From the NCBI GenBank assembly GCA_964353255.1, contig CAYGVJ010000160.1, positions 1 through 11,421 on the forward strand: a DNA stretch of 11,421 nucleotides. Reading direction: 5' to 3'. The position numbers were made by a program, and so were the translations under genes. Position 1 is the stretch's first letter. Each line of letters starts with the position of its first letter. Below are positions 5,570-11,421 of the stretch, in pieces. Origin of the DNA: VFZS01 sp964353255. GTDB lineage: Bacteria; Acidobacteriota; Terriglobia; Bryobacterales; Bryobacteraceae. The notes under the pieces were generated by a model that was given only the letters and a program-made list of their open reading frames with translations, had not been told where the DNA came from and did not search any database.

Positions 5570-6223
5570 TCATGCCGTTATGCGGGCCGATGACTGCTCA
5601 CTTCCGTCAGCAGCTTCAGCCGTGCCGAACAACTCCTCATCACGCTCGCGCGCCTCGGCCTTCCACCGCTCGATGTCGGATGCATCGCAGCCCAGGATCG
5701 CAGGCCAGTCGGCTTCCGCGTGTAGCTCGATAAGGTCCACGTCCTCCCGGTCCAACGACTCGGCGACGTAGCTACTCATCCAAATCGCCAGGCAGCAATC
5801 CCAAACCTGGGCAGCGTGCCAGGCTATCTCGGGTGATGCGCCCCTGTCCCTCATCCATTCCGCGACGGCCTGAAGGTTCTGGGGCCGCCTGATAGCGTTC
5901 ACGAAATCGGCAACCCGCTGGAGGCAGCGGGCTTCGGCCTCCGCACCCGTGAGGATCAACGTGTCATCGGCGATCATCTCACTCGGCTCCGCCTCGGCAA
6001 CAACTCGCCGCCGTGCGGTGGCAGTCGATTCCCGGATCGGTGCGCGGATAGTGCTGGTGTTCCGCAACCAGGCCGCGTCTGCTTGCCAAGACTCGATTTT
6101 GCCGTCATCGCGTGCACCAATGCGCCCCGTCGCCAGCGCCCGCTGGACGGCGCGCAGGGTGCGGCCGCGCAGGCCGAGCTTGTCACGGTGGCGTGCGTAA
6201 CCCCGCTGGCTCATCCACGACAT
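5570..6223 (-). CDS. Nu1-like DNA-binding protein (terminase small subunit-like)
   Basis: Protein of 217 residues. The N-terminus MSQRGYARHR (4-13), followed by TLRAVQRALATGRI and then DGKIESWQADAAWLRNTS, matches the winged-helix pattern of phage proteins annotated as Nu1-like packaging proteins or 'elements of external origin'. In phage, such small terminase subunits recognise the packaging site and recruit the large subunit; here the C-terminal 130 residues are helical, Trp- and Ala-rich and not recognised. The start is firm, with AGGAGGT ahead of the ATG. It heads a three-gene operon ending at the terminator at 4143-4177. No large terminase is present in the window, so it would have to act with a partner encoded elsewhere, or serve as a regulator instead. 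The family call is moderately sure; the packaging role is inferred. Confidence 0.65.
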   Translation of the reverse strand: MSWMSQRGYARHRDKLGLRGRTLRAVQRALATGRIGARDDGKIESWQADAAWLRNTSTIRAPIRESTATARRRVVAEAEPSEMIADDTLILTGAEAEARCLQRVADFVNAIRRPQNLQAVAEWMRDRGASPEIAWHAAQVWDCCLAIWMSSYVAESLDREDVDLIELHAEADWPAILGCDASDIERWKAEARERDEELFGTAEAADGSEQSSARITA

Positions 6224-6266
6224 GACTACCTCCTGACTATCGACGCCTGACTACCCTCAAAAATCG

Positions 6267-6294
6267 CTTATCACTGATGTGATCCCGGAACCAA
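6267..6294 (-). promoter_or_regulatory. Candidate promoter and operator of the Nu1-like operon
   Basis: On the minus strand TTGGTT (6289-6294), a 16-base spacer and GATAAG (6267-6272) form a weak sigma70-like promoter about 45 bases before the start codon. A short inverted repeat, ATCAC-TGAT-GTGAT (6270-6283), overlaps the -10 and spacer and could be a repressor site. Confidence 0.35.
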
Positions 6295-6396
6295 ACCCCT
6301 CGCGCGGAAAACCCCCTCCAGAAGGACCCCGTGAACGTTCCGAAGCCCCCTACTGATGCGCGAAAATCCCGCCCCGGCCAGAACAAAACGCCCGCA

Positions 6397-6417
6397 TCTC
6401 GTTTCAAACAAACGAGA
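6397..6417 (-). terminator. Perfect 8-bp hairpin after the 6443-6826 gene
   Basis: Arms TCTCGTTT and AAACGAGA enclose a five-base loop, 25 bases after the stop codon at 6443. On the minus strand the T-rich tract GTTTTGTT comes about eight bases after the stem rather than directly, so termination may be weak. The rest of 6224-6442 holds no gene that I can support. Confidence 0.35.
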
Positions 6418-6442
6418 AGAAAATGTCCCCATTTCGCCGAAC

Positions 6443-6826
6443 CTACTTAGGCCGCCAGACCATGCCGCCACTGTGAAATCTCTCCAGCAGCATGGTGCGG
6501 GACGGGTCGGCTCGCAGGATGGTCGTCACTTCCGTGGGTTTCAGATCCCGGCCCCGTAGCCGCGCGAGTTTGCGCTGAATGGTTTTCCGCAACCGTTCCA
6601 CCGTTCGAGTGCCGATCCGCTCGGCCAGTTTGACTCGCCCAGTGCCTTCAAGGCGCTCGATAAGCAACGCGCGCTCGGCGTCGTTGAAGCCGAGCTTTTC
6701 GAGAAATTCGACACAAGACACGGTGAGGCCGCCGCCGCTGGTGATAGCCTCGGCTTCCACCTTCTCCCGGACGTGCGGCGGGAACGCATCCAGGCTCACC
6801 AGCGCCGGCTGCTTATCGCCCCTCAC
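6443..6826 (-). CDS. Hypothetical protein with helix-turn-helix-like segment, 127 residues
   Basis: Third gene of a translationally coupled trio. It starts with GTG inside GTGA, overlapping the stop of the preceding gene, with GGGGGAGGG upstream; the longer open frame upstream is not used because it overlaps that gene. The product is helical and basic. Residues about 45-95 (LGFNDAERALLIERLEGTGR, then VKLAERIGTRTVERLRKTIQ) resemble the region-4-like or LuxR-like helix-turn-helix of sigma-type and phage late regulators. The C-terminus, DPSRTMLLERFHSGGMVWRP, is distinctive but unknown to me. A role in regulating element genes, for example activating the downstream operon, is plausible. The DNA-binding call is tentative. 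Confidence 0.6.
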   Translation of the reverse strand: MRGDKQPALVSLDAFPPHVREKVEAEAITSGGGLTVSCVEFLEKLGFNDAERALLIERLEGTGRVKLAERIGTRTVERLRKTIQRKLARLRGRDLKPTEVTTILRADPSRTMLLERFHSGGMVWRPK

Positions 6827-7044
6827 CCGCCCTCCCCCGGCCCGTCCTGGGCCTCGTGGTGCGCGGCAGTGGGCATCGTGGCTTGCCCCCGGCACGCCGG
6901 ACAATGCTCCGGGCAGAATTTCCCCGGCCGGCGGATAGGCATGTGCATCACGATGGCCCGCTGCCCGCACGTGCTACAGAAACCCCGAATGCGAGGCGAA
7001 CGGTAACAGGCCGCCGCCCCGATGAGTCGCGCGTGCCGTCTCAT
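6823..7044 (-). CDS. Small zinc-ribbon-like protein, 73 residues
   Basis: Starts at the ATG in ATGA, overlapping the stop codon of the preceding gene, and ends in GTGA overlapping the next start, so expression of the three genes is tightly coupled. The product is basic with a Cys cluster: C23-x2-C26 (CSTC) and C44, H47, C48, C51 within KFCPEHCPAC, a typical spacing for a one-zinc ribbon or knuckle. The last 20 residues are flexible, acidic and Gly-rich. Such small zinc proteins in phages and plasmids often bind nucleic acids or are transcription-related, but I do not recognise this family. Longer upstream translations in the frame overlap the neighbouring gene and have no ribosome site. Confidence 0.6.
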   Translation of the reverse strand: MRRHARLIGAAACYRSPRIRGFCSTCGQRAIVMHMPIRRPGKFCPEHCPACRGQATMPTAAHHEAQDGPGEGG

Positions 7045-7235
7045 TGGACGTTCTCCCAGCCCGAAGGTGGAACCGTCTTGACGCGGATGGCCGGATCGCA
7101 GTCGCACGTCGCGCCCCGGAAGATGGCGCACCCGTCATCGTGGGCGACCTCGACTAGTTGAACGCGCGGCGCCAGGGATACCTCTCCAGTGGCGGCCATC
7201 TTAAGCAACTTCCTGATGTAGTTGGGTGTGTTCAT
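7041..7235 (-). CDS. Small hypothetical protein with Cys cluster, 64 residues
   Basis: First gene of the coupled trio, starting just beyond the origin-like repeats. AGGGG lies about seven bases before the ATG. The N-terminus MNTPNYIRKLLKMAATGEVS is helical; the middle, VQLVEVAHDDGCAIFRGATC, followed by DCDPAI, has Cys36, Cys44 and Cys46 with Asp and His and may bind a metal. This histidine-aspartate-cysteine pattern recurs in small uncharacterised proteins of phages and mobile elements, which is why I consider it real despite its size. The promoter should lie within the AT-rich repeat segment upstream, so its expression may respond to binding of a replication initiator there. The function is unknown. 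Confidence 0.65.
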   Translation of the reverse strand: MNTPNYIRKLLKMAATGEVSLAPRVQLVEVAHDDGCAIFRGATCDCDPAIRVKTVPPSGWENVQ

Positions 7236-7244
7236 GGCCGTGCC

Positions 7245-7387
7245 CCTATAAGGGGAGACAGTGAGACACTTCCCCCCAGAATTAACAGTGATGAGACAGT
7301 TATCTTATTGATATATATAGGGCTTAGGGGAAGTGTCTCAAGTGTCTCAGTATCTCCCCTTATAGGAAGTGTCTCGGGAAGTGTCTC
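7245..7387. other. Putative replication origin: iterons, large dyad and AT-rich core
   Basis: The motif AAGTGTCTC occurs five times: inverted within 7263-7273, and direct at 7331-7339, 7340-7348, 7367-7375 and 7379-7387, four of them preceded by GG. Arms 7245-7275 and 7327-7366 form a large inverted repeat (CCTATAAGGGGAGA at the outer ends) with two mismatches and one extra nine-base motif copy in the right arm. Between the arms lies an AT-rich tract (7300-7319, TTATCTTATTGATATATATA). The segment begins eight bases after the helicase stop codon. Iterons, dyad and AT-rich DNA beside primase and helicase genes are classic for plasmid and satellite origins. An operator-promoter region for the downstream genes is the main alternative, and both may be true. 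Confidence 0.65.
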
Positions 7388-7395
7388 ACGCGCCC

Positions 7396-8430
7396 TCATG
7401 CCGCCCCCAAAACATACTGCCCGTACCCGCTACGGGCCATCATCCCGGCTGCGGTCAGCCGAGAAATAACTCGATGCGCCGTGGCTCGCGCCATCCCGGT
7501 CTCGTAGCAAACCTCCTTCGGGCTAAACGGCCGGCCTGCGAAGGTGCTCCGAAGCTGCTGGATGATAGGATAAATTTCGGCCGCCGGCCCCTCCATGACA
7601 AACTCATAATCCAGGGTTTCTCGCCTGAACCGGATAACCAGTTCCAGCCCATCGTGCCGGCGGCCCCGGACGCGGAGCAGACGCTCGGGCGCCGTGCTCG
7701 GCAGGTCGCGGAAGCGGGAAATGTGAAACTCGCCCTCGGTGGCAGCGCCAATGGCGAAGGTGCCGGCGGCCTGGTCGCTCCAATCCAGCGCAGCGTTCCC
7801 GTGGCTGCGGTGGTGAATCAGCAGGATGATACATCCGAGTTTCTTCGCCAGCGCGTCGAGTAGGCTTAACTCGTTGCGCTCGACCTTCACAATGTCCAGC
7901 CCGGCGCCGTGGGCGGGGCGCATGGCAGTGTACGAGTCGAGAATCACCAGCCCGAGATTGCGCGCCTGGATTTCCCGTTCAAGGAACACAATCAGATTCG
8001 GCCCGATGGTAAAGTTCGCCGGCGTCACGGTGAAGAACTTGGAGGGGTCCTTGGCAATCGGGGAGCGCCGCAGAATCTCCTTCAGGGTCGCCAGACCAGC
8101 CGGATCGTCCTGGTCGATGAACAGGACGCCGCGCGACTCCAAGGTTTTGTACCAGTCGAGGAATGGGACGCCGGCCTGGTAGGTCAAAGCCAGTTGTGCC
8201 GCCAGCAAAGTCTTACCTGATTTATGGCTGCCAACCAGGGTCCAAACTCCCGGAGTCGTCAGCAGGTTTTCGATGACAAACTTAGGTGGTTCGGTGTACA
8301 TTGCCTCAACGTCTACGCACGTGATGATGTGAGGCTCCCGGTTCGCCGGGCCTTGCCGTCTCGGGTCCGCGCCGGCCGCCGCGTCAGCCAGGGCTTGCAC
8401 CACCGCTACTTCCGCCTGTTCAAGCCGCAC
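7396..8430 (-). CDS. RepA-like hexameric helicase/AAA ATPase with C-terminal winged helix
   Basis: From GTG at 8430 (GGAGG six bases upstream) the product has 344 residues; upstream starts would overlap the primase gene further. The RecA-type ATPase core shows Walker A GSHKSGKT (67-74), the strand GVLFIDQDD (101-109), Walker B LVILD (161-165) and the sensor-like IILLIHHRSHG (201-211), as in RepA/AAA_25 replicative helicases that unwind DNA at plasmid and satellite origins. Residues 299-340 (FSPKEVCYETGMARATAHRV and the following ISRLTAAGMM) form a winged helix-turn-helix, suggesting specific DNA binding, possibly to the repeats that begin just past the gene's end. It overlaps the CHC2 gene by 11 bases, so the two are probably translated together. 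Confidence 0.85.
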   Translation of the reverse strand: MRLEQAEVAVVQALADAAAGADPRRQGPANREPHIITCVDVEAMYTEPPKFVIENLLTTPGVWTLVGSHKSGKTLLAAQLALTYQAGVPFLDWYKTLESRGVLFIDQDDPAGLATLKEILRRSPIAKDPSKFFTVTPANFTIGPNLIVFLEREIQARNLGLVILDSYTAMRPAHGAGLDIVKVERNELSLLDALAKKLGCIILLIHHRSHGNAALDWSDQAAGTFAIGAATEGEFHISRFRDLPSTAPERLLRVRGRRHDGLELVIRFRRETLDYEFVMEGPAAEIYPIIQQLRSTFAGRPFSPKEVCYETGMARATAHRVISRLTAAGMMARSGYGQYVLGAA

Positions 8431-9004
8431 GGCGGGCCTCCGTTCCCTGCTCACGTTGAATCTTCGCCAGAATCGCACGCACGGCCGCTACGCAAGCGTT
8501 CTGCCAGGTCTGCCCGAGTCGAGTCAGCCGCACGGTCTCCCGCGGCTCTTGTGTCTTGGCCCGGAGGTATTCAGCCAGGACGCCTTCCGGGGTGAGACGC
8601 TGTAAGCGGTGATGCTCGCGGGCTGCGGCCCTCAGTTTGTCAAGGTCACAGCCGCCGGCCGTGTAGGTCGCCGCCTTCAACTCCTCCAGTTGCTCCAACC
8701 GCTCCCGAACCCACCACAATGCCTGTCGCGCCAGTGGCCGCGCTTCGGCCCGTTGCCGCGCGGTGATGGGGCGGGGCGCTCCGGGGCGCCAGGTCCGCTC
8801 GCATTGCGGCCACAGCCCTCGCGCCCGCAATGCCTCGATGACGGCCTGCTGAGCGCAACTGGCGTGACAGTGCACCAGCAACTTGCCATCGGTCTCGCGG
8901 ATCGACAGGCTGGGGCTGTGGTCCTCATGCGCCGGGCAACGCGCCATCCACCCGGCGCCGGACTTCCGGCCGCCGAGGGCGTGCGCGATGGATTCTGCGT
9001 TCAC
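8420..9004 (-). CDS. CHC2 zinc-finger primase-type protein
   Basis: Starts at GTG within GTGA, overlapping the stop of the AlpA-like gene; the product has 194 residues. The N-terminal CHC2 zinc domain reads ARCPAHEDHSPSLSIRE, with ligands Cys23, His26, Cys46 and Cys50 in VHCHASC, as in DnaG-type and phage primases where the zinc domain reads template sequence. No TOPRIM catalytic domain (E-GxxD pattern) follows; residues about 75-194 are helical and basic. It may therefore act as a zinc subunit helping a host or helper primase, or the catalytic domain may be unrecognised. Its position between excisionase and helicase fits a replication module. Confidence 0.8.
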   Translation of the reverse strand: MNAESIAHALGGRKSGAGWMARCPAHEDHSPSLSIRETDGKLLVHCHASCAQQAVIEALRARGLWPQCERTWRPGAPRPITARQRAEARPLARQALWWVRERLEQLEELKAATYTAGGCDLDKLRAAAREHHRLQRLTPEGVLAEYLRAKTQEPRETVRLTRLGQTWQNACVAAVRAILAKIQREQGTEARRAA

Positions 9005-9243
9005 CGGGCCTGGGCCTCCGCCTGGGGTTGCTGGGCGCCAGCGGGCCGTGTGATCCCGGCCTCTTCTAGCCACCGCTCGAAGGCATAGCGCGGGATGATG
9101 AGTCGGCGGCCAATCCGTTTCGCGGGGATCTCGCCACGGTGGATGCCCGCATAAAAACTGGCCCGGCTGATAACGGCGTTGCCGCCGAGCATGGCGTGGG
9201 CCTGGTCAGCCGTCAGTGCGACGGGTTGTATTTTTTGGTCCAT
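9001..9243 (-). CDS. AlpA/excisionase-family helix-turn-helix protein
   Basis: About 80 residues from the ATG at 9243, which has AAGGGA just upstream; an in-frame ATG at 9285 would add 14 basic residues and lie close to the promoter, and it cannot be excluded. The MerR-like excisionase domain reads LTADQAHAMLGG, then ISRASFYAGIHRGEIPAKRI and GRRLIIPRYAFERWLEEAG: recognition helix, wing and final helix as in HTH_17/AlpA proteins. These proteins bend DNA at attachment sites to direct excision, and in P4-like and PICI elements they also activate element genes. It is the first gene of the replication operon, driven by a strong promoter divergent from the regulator-integrase operon, so excision and replication would be switched on together. 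Confidence 0.85.
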   Translation of the reverse strand: MDQKIQPVALTADQAHAMLGGNAVISRASFYAGIHRGEIPAKRIGRRLIIPRYAFERWLEEAGITRPAGAQQPQAEAQAR

Positions 9244-9305
9244 CTGGTCCCTTTTGGTCTTGACTTTGGTTCGTCCGTCTGGCATGATTGAACTCTGGTA
9301 AGTCC

Positions 9306-9334
9306 AGTATCGGCTATCCAGTCGGAGAAGTCAA
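9306..9334 (-). promoter_or_regulatory. Sigma70 promoter of the excisionase-primase-helicase operon
   Basis: On the minus strand TTGACT (9329-9334), a 17-base spacer and GATACT (9306-9311) give a good sigma70 promoter. It lies in the 73-115 bases between divergent genes, and the short inverted repeat CTGG-TAAGT-CCAG (9294-9306) abuts the -10, a likely place for the XRE regulator to bind. No equally good rightward promoter was seen. Confidence 0.65.
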
Positions 9335-9358
9335 GAAGAAATAGCGAAGGAGGAGAAG

Positions 9359-9862
9359 ATGGAGATCAAGGAGGCAGTCCGGACGCTCCGGCAAGCCCTT
9401 GGAGACACCCAGCAGGCATTTGCTCACCGCCTGGGGCTGGCGATCTCGACCGTCGTTCGCTACGAGCTGACCCGGGCGCCGCGTGGCGTAGAATTGGCGA
9501 GGTTCTGGAAATTGGCGGTCGAGCATGATCTGCGTGGACACGCCGACACCTTCGCCCTGGCGATGGCGGCTGAACTCGACATGAAGGCCGAGCGCATCCC
9601 CCGGACGATGGAAGAGCATAGTTGGGTGGATTTCCTGTTCCTGGCGATGCGGAACCGTCATATCCCGGAAGTTCAACGCTGCTTCGCCGAAGTGCAACGT
9701 CCGCTTCTGCGGAGCTTCAGGATCGTAGCCGATGAATTCCGGCGGGCTGGCATCGTGCCGGAAGGCAAAGTGGTTGGCATCAATGCCGACGATCTCCAGG
9801 TGCTTGAAGTCGAGGCTGAAGCGTTCGAGCGGGAACTTGAGCGAATGGAGGCCCAACGATGA
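9359..9862 (+). CDS. XRE/Cro-CI-type transcriptional regulator
   Basis: Protein of 167 residues with GGAGGAG before the ATG. Residues 16-40 (DTQQAFAHRLGLAISTVVRY) form a helix-turn-helix in which QQAFAHRLGLA is the first helix and STVVRYE the recognition helix. The remaining C-terminal part (about 55-167) is helical and acidic, ending in a Glu/Arg-rich helix, and probably mediates dimerisation or senses an inducer. Its stop overlaps the integrase start as ATGA, so both are made from one transcript. By position, divergent from the excisionase-replication operon, it is the likely master switch of the element, analogous to the Stl or CI-like repressors of satellites and prophages. There is no RecA-cleavage peptidase domain, so induction would need another signal. 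Confidence 0.8.
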   Translation: MEIKEAVRTLRQALGDTQQAFAHRLGLAISTVVRYELTRAPRGVELARFWKLAVEHDLRGHADTFALAMAAELDMKAERIPRTMEEHSWVDFLFLAMRNRHIPEVQRCFAEVQRPLLRSFRIVADEFRRAGIVPEGKVVGINADDLQVLEVEAEAFERELERMEAQR

Positions 9863-11070
9863 AGGGCTGCACGTTCAAACGCATTCTGCCCTCGGGACGC
9901 ATCTCCTGGGAACTCCAGCTAGATGCTGGACGGGATGAGGCAGGCAAGCGTCTGCGGATCGTGCGCGGTGGGTTTCGGCGCCAGTGCGACGCCGACGCCG
10001 CGCTCACTCGGCTGCTTCAGGAGAAGGCCGACGGCACATTGGTTAGGCCGGACCCGCAGACATTCGGCCAATTCATCGGCGAGTGGTTTAGAGAACACGC
10101 GGAGAAGTGCTGCGAACCCAAGACGGTGGAACGCTACCGCCAGCTCGCAGACTACGTGCTGCCCCACCTGGGCACCGTGCCGCTGCGGGATCTCACCACG
10201 TTGATATTGGAGCGGACGTACCACCTGATCCATGAGCGGGGCGGGAAGGCGAAGCGCCGCCTGAAGGCGGGCGAGAAGCCACAACCGGCCCCACTATCGG
10301 CCCGCACGGTCAAACACGTGGCCGATATGGTGCGAGCTGCCCTCAACACCGCCGCCCGGTGGAAGCTCCTAAAGGTCAACCCCGCCATCGGCTGCGAACT
10401 GCCGAAGGTCCAACAGCATGAGGCCCGCGCACTCAACCCCGCCGAAACCGAGTGGTTCCTGGCCGGCGCACGCGGGACCTGGCTCTATCCCTTCCTGCTC
10501 CTGGAAGCCGCCACGGGTGCCCGGCGTGGGGAATTGTGCGCCCTGGCCTGGAATGATCTCACCCTCGATGGTGTGCCACCGCTCATCACGATCTCGAAGT
10601 CGCTTGAGCAGACTCGCCAGGGCCTCCGGGTCAAGCCGCCGAAAAACGACAGATCCCGCACGCTGCCGTTGCCCGCCCTGGCGGTCGAAGCGCTCCGGGA
10701 ACACCGCGCACAGCAGGATGACTGGCGCCGCGCCTTCGGAGGCGACTATCTGGCGGACCTGAACCTCGTTTTCAGCACGCCGGACGGGAATTATCTCAAG
10801 CCCGATACCGTCTCCGCGAAGGGGTCAGCGCTCGCCCGCAAGCTCGGGCTAAAGGGTGTCTCCCTCCACACGTTGCGCCACAGCCACGGCTCCCAGCTTC
10901 TCTCGGCTGGCGTGCCGTTGCCCGCCGTGTCGAAGCGCCTGGGACACTCCTCAACTCACGTCACGGCCTCTGTCTACGCCCACGCCATGCCCCAGGATGA
11001 ACTCGCCGCCGCAGAAGTCTGGGACACCATGATGCGGAGAGTGGGTGATCACCGGCAGGTGACACAGTGA
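9859..11070 (+). CDS. int: Tyrosine recombinase integrase
   Basis: Protein of 403 residues with full phage-integrase architecture. Residues 8-60 form an arm-binding domain (RILPSGRISWELQL), residues 68-185 a SAM-like core-binding domain, and residues 190-395 the catalytic domain. Catalytic residues are visible: Arg222 in TGARRGEL, Lys262 in PPKNDRSRTLPL, His337 and Arg340 in LHTLRHSHGS, His363 in RLGHSSTHVT and Tyr373 in SVYAHA. It should integrate and excise the element at a chromosomal site. It is next to tRNA-Glu, 87 bases away, with repeat sites between, so the tRNA 3' end is the likely target. It is translationally coupled to the upstream regulator. All key residues are present, so it is probably active. 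Confidence 0.96.
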   Translation: MKGCTFKRILPSGRISWELQLDAGRDEAGKRLRIVRGGFRRQCDADAALTRLLQEKADGTLVRPDPQTFGQFIGEWFREHAEKCCEPKTVERYRQLADYVLPHLGTVPLRDLTTLILERTYHLIHERGGKAKRRLKAGEKPQPAPLSARTVKHVADMVRAALNTAARWKLLKVNPAIGCELPKVQQHEARALNPAETEWFLAGARGTWLYPFLLLEAATGARRGELCALAWNDLTLDGVPPLITISKSLEQTRQGLRVKPPKNDRSRTLPLPALAVEALREHRAQQDDWRRAFGGDYLADLNLVFSTPDGNYLKPDTVSAKGSALARKLGLKGVSLHTLRHSHGSQLLSAGVPLPAVSKRLGHSSTHVTASVYAHAMPQDELAAAEVWDTMMRRVGDHRQVTQ

Positions 11071-11072
11071 AG

Positions 11073-11145
11073 GTTTCTCAATCTTCACCGTGGCAGCATA
11101 TGGCAGCACGCGGAGGGTTCGGGTAGTCGCAAGTCATTGAGAAAC
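11073..11145. repeat. Ten-base inverted repeat flanking the right end repeat
   Basis: GTTTCTCAAT (11073-11082) and ATTGAGAAAC (11136-11145) are perfect inverse complements 53 bases apart, with the 21-bp end repeat between them. The arms could bind a recombination factor or form a weak terminator after int; no T run follows. Confidence 0.45.
11090..11110 (+). repeat. Right copy of 21-bp end repeat
   Basis: Reads GTGGCAGCATATGGCAGCAC plus G, 20 of 21 identical to 170-190 and in the same orientation. It lies 20 bases after the integrase stop and 48 bases before the tRNA, as expected of integrase arm sites. Confidence 0.6.
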
Positions 11146-11157
11146 AAGGCGGGAAGG

Positions 11158-11232
11158 TGGTAGCGCTAACGGGAATCGAACCCGTATTTAAGCCTTGAGA
11201 GGGCTTCGTCCTAACCCTTAGACGATAGCGCC
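11158..11232 (-). tRNA. tRNA-Glu (anticodon CUC), probable integration target
   Basis: On the minus strand a complete cloverleaf is seen: acceptor GGCGCTA with TAGCGCT (one G-U pair), D arm GTC/GAC, anticodon stem AAGCC/GGCTT with loop CTCTCAA giving anticodon CTC, T arm ACGGG/CCCGT with TTCGATT, discriminator A and an encoded CCA. It reads GAG codons. Its 3' end faces the integrase, and 11165-11185 is repeated exactly at 51-71, consistent with tRNA-targeted integration in which the tRNA is restored at this junction. Confidence 0.95.
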
Positions 11233-11374
11233 AACAGCCACCAGCATAGCACAAATGGGGCCGACGGGGCTGATTTTCGCCCTGTGTTCGCCCCTGCCCG
11301 CCGCCAAACCCGCTCCGGGGTGTAACTTTCCACCTGGGCGGGACGTTGTATAGTCAGATCCCCTTAATACCAGC

Positions 11375-11403
11375 TTGACATCAAACGTAGAGTAATGGAT
11401 AAT
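11375..11403 (+). promoter_or_regulatory. Strong sigma70 promoter in the right flank
   Basis: TTGACA (11375-11380), a 17-base spacer and GATAAT (11398-11403) are near consensus and point rightward out of the window, presumably to a host gene. Nothing else is recognised in 11233-11374. Confidence 0.7.
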
Positions 11404-11421
11404 GGGGCAGGTGTCTTTCCC

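Noticed and set aside
7263..7387. The AAGTGTCTC repeats as a CRISPR array
   Set aside because: Units are only 9-11 bases, irregularly spaced, partly inverted, and without spacers or cas genes.
9314..9856. Open frame of 180 codons antisense to the XRE regulator
   Set aside because: The plus-strand frame encodes a clear helix-turn-helix and is coupled to int; the antisense frame shows no motif or ribosome site.

Overview
The window looks like one complete small integrative element of about 11 kb sitting beside a tRNA-Glu(CUC) gene in a high-GC bacterium with sigma70-type promoters and clear Shine-Dalgarno sites. The host may be an acidobacterium or similar soil lineage, but that is a guess from protein flavour; no taxonomic marker is present. 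I could not run any search, so family calls rest on motifs read by eye.

Layout. Left flank (1-190): a tRNA 3'-end-like sequence and one copy of a 21-bp direct repeat. Accessory segment (222-3350): a ribbon-helix-helix protein and dCTP deaminase, a small unknown protein, a membrane-anchored protein made of 23-residue repeats, and, on the opposite strand with its own promoter and terminator, an exported proteasome-like Ntn-hydrolase. Gene-poor stretch (3351-3799), then a small unknown gene (3800-4012). Leftward operon (6223 to 4203): a Nu1-like small-terminase/DNA-binding protein, a coiled-coil protein and an 83-residue protein, closed by a strong terminator. Leftward coupled trio (7235 to 6443): three small proteins, two cysteine-rich and one with a helix-turn-helix look. 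Origin-like segment (7245-7387): five copies of AAGTGTCTC in a large dyad around an AT-rich core. Leftward replication operon (9285 to 7396): AlpA/excisionase-like protein, CHC2 zinc-finger primase fragment, RepA-like helicase with a C-terminal winged helix; junctions are GTGA and a short overlap. Divergent rightward operon (9359-11070): XRE-type regulator and tyrosine integrase, overlapping ATGA. Right flank: the second 21-bp repeat, tRNA-Glu, and a host promoter reading out of the window.

Together this is the organisation of a phage satellite (PICI-like): integrase plus regulator on one strand, excisionase-primase-helicase-origin on the other, a terminase-small-subunit-like gene without a large terminase, no capsid, portal, tail or lysis genes, and cargo genes at the far end. 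That reading is an inference; an integrative plasmid or a decayed prophage would share many of these parts.
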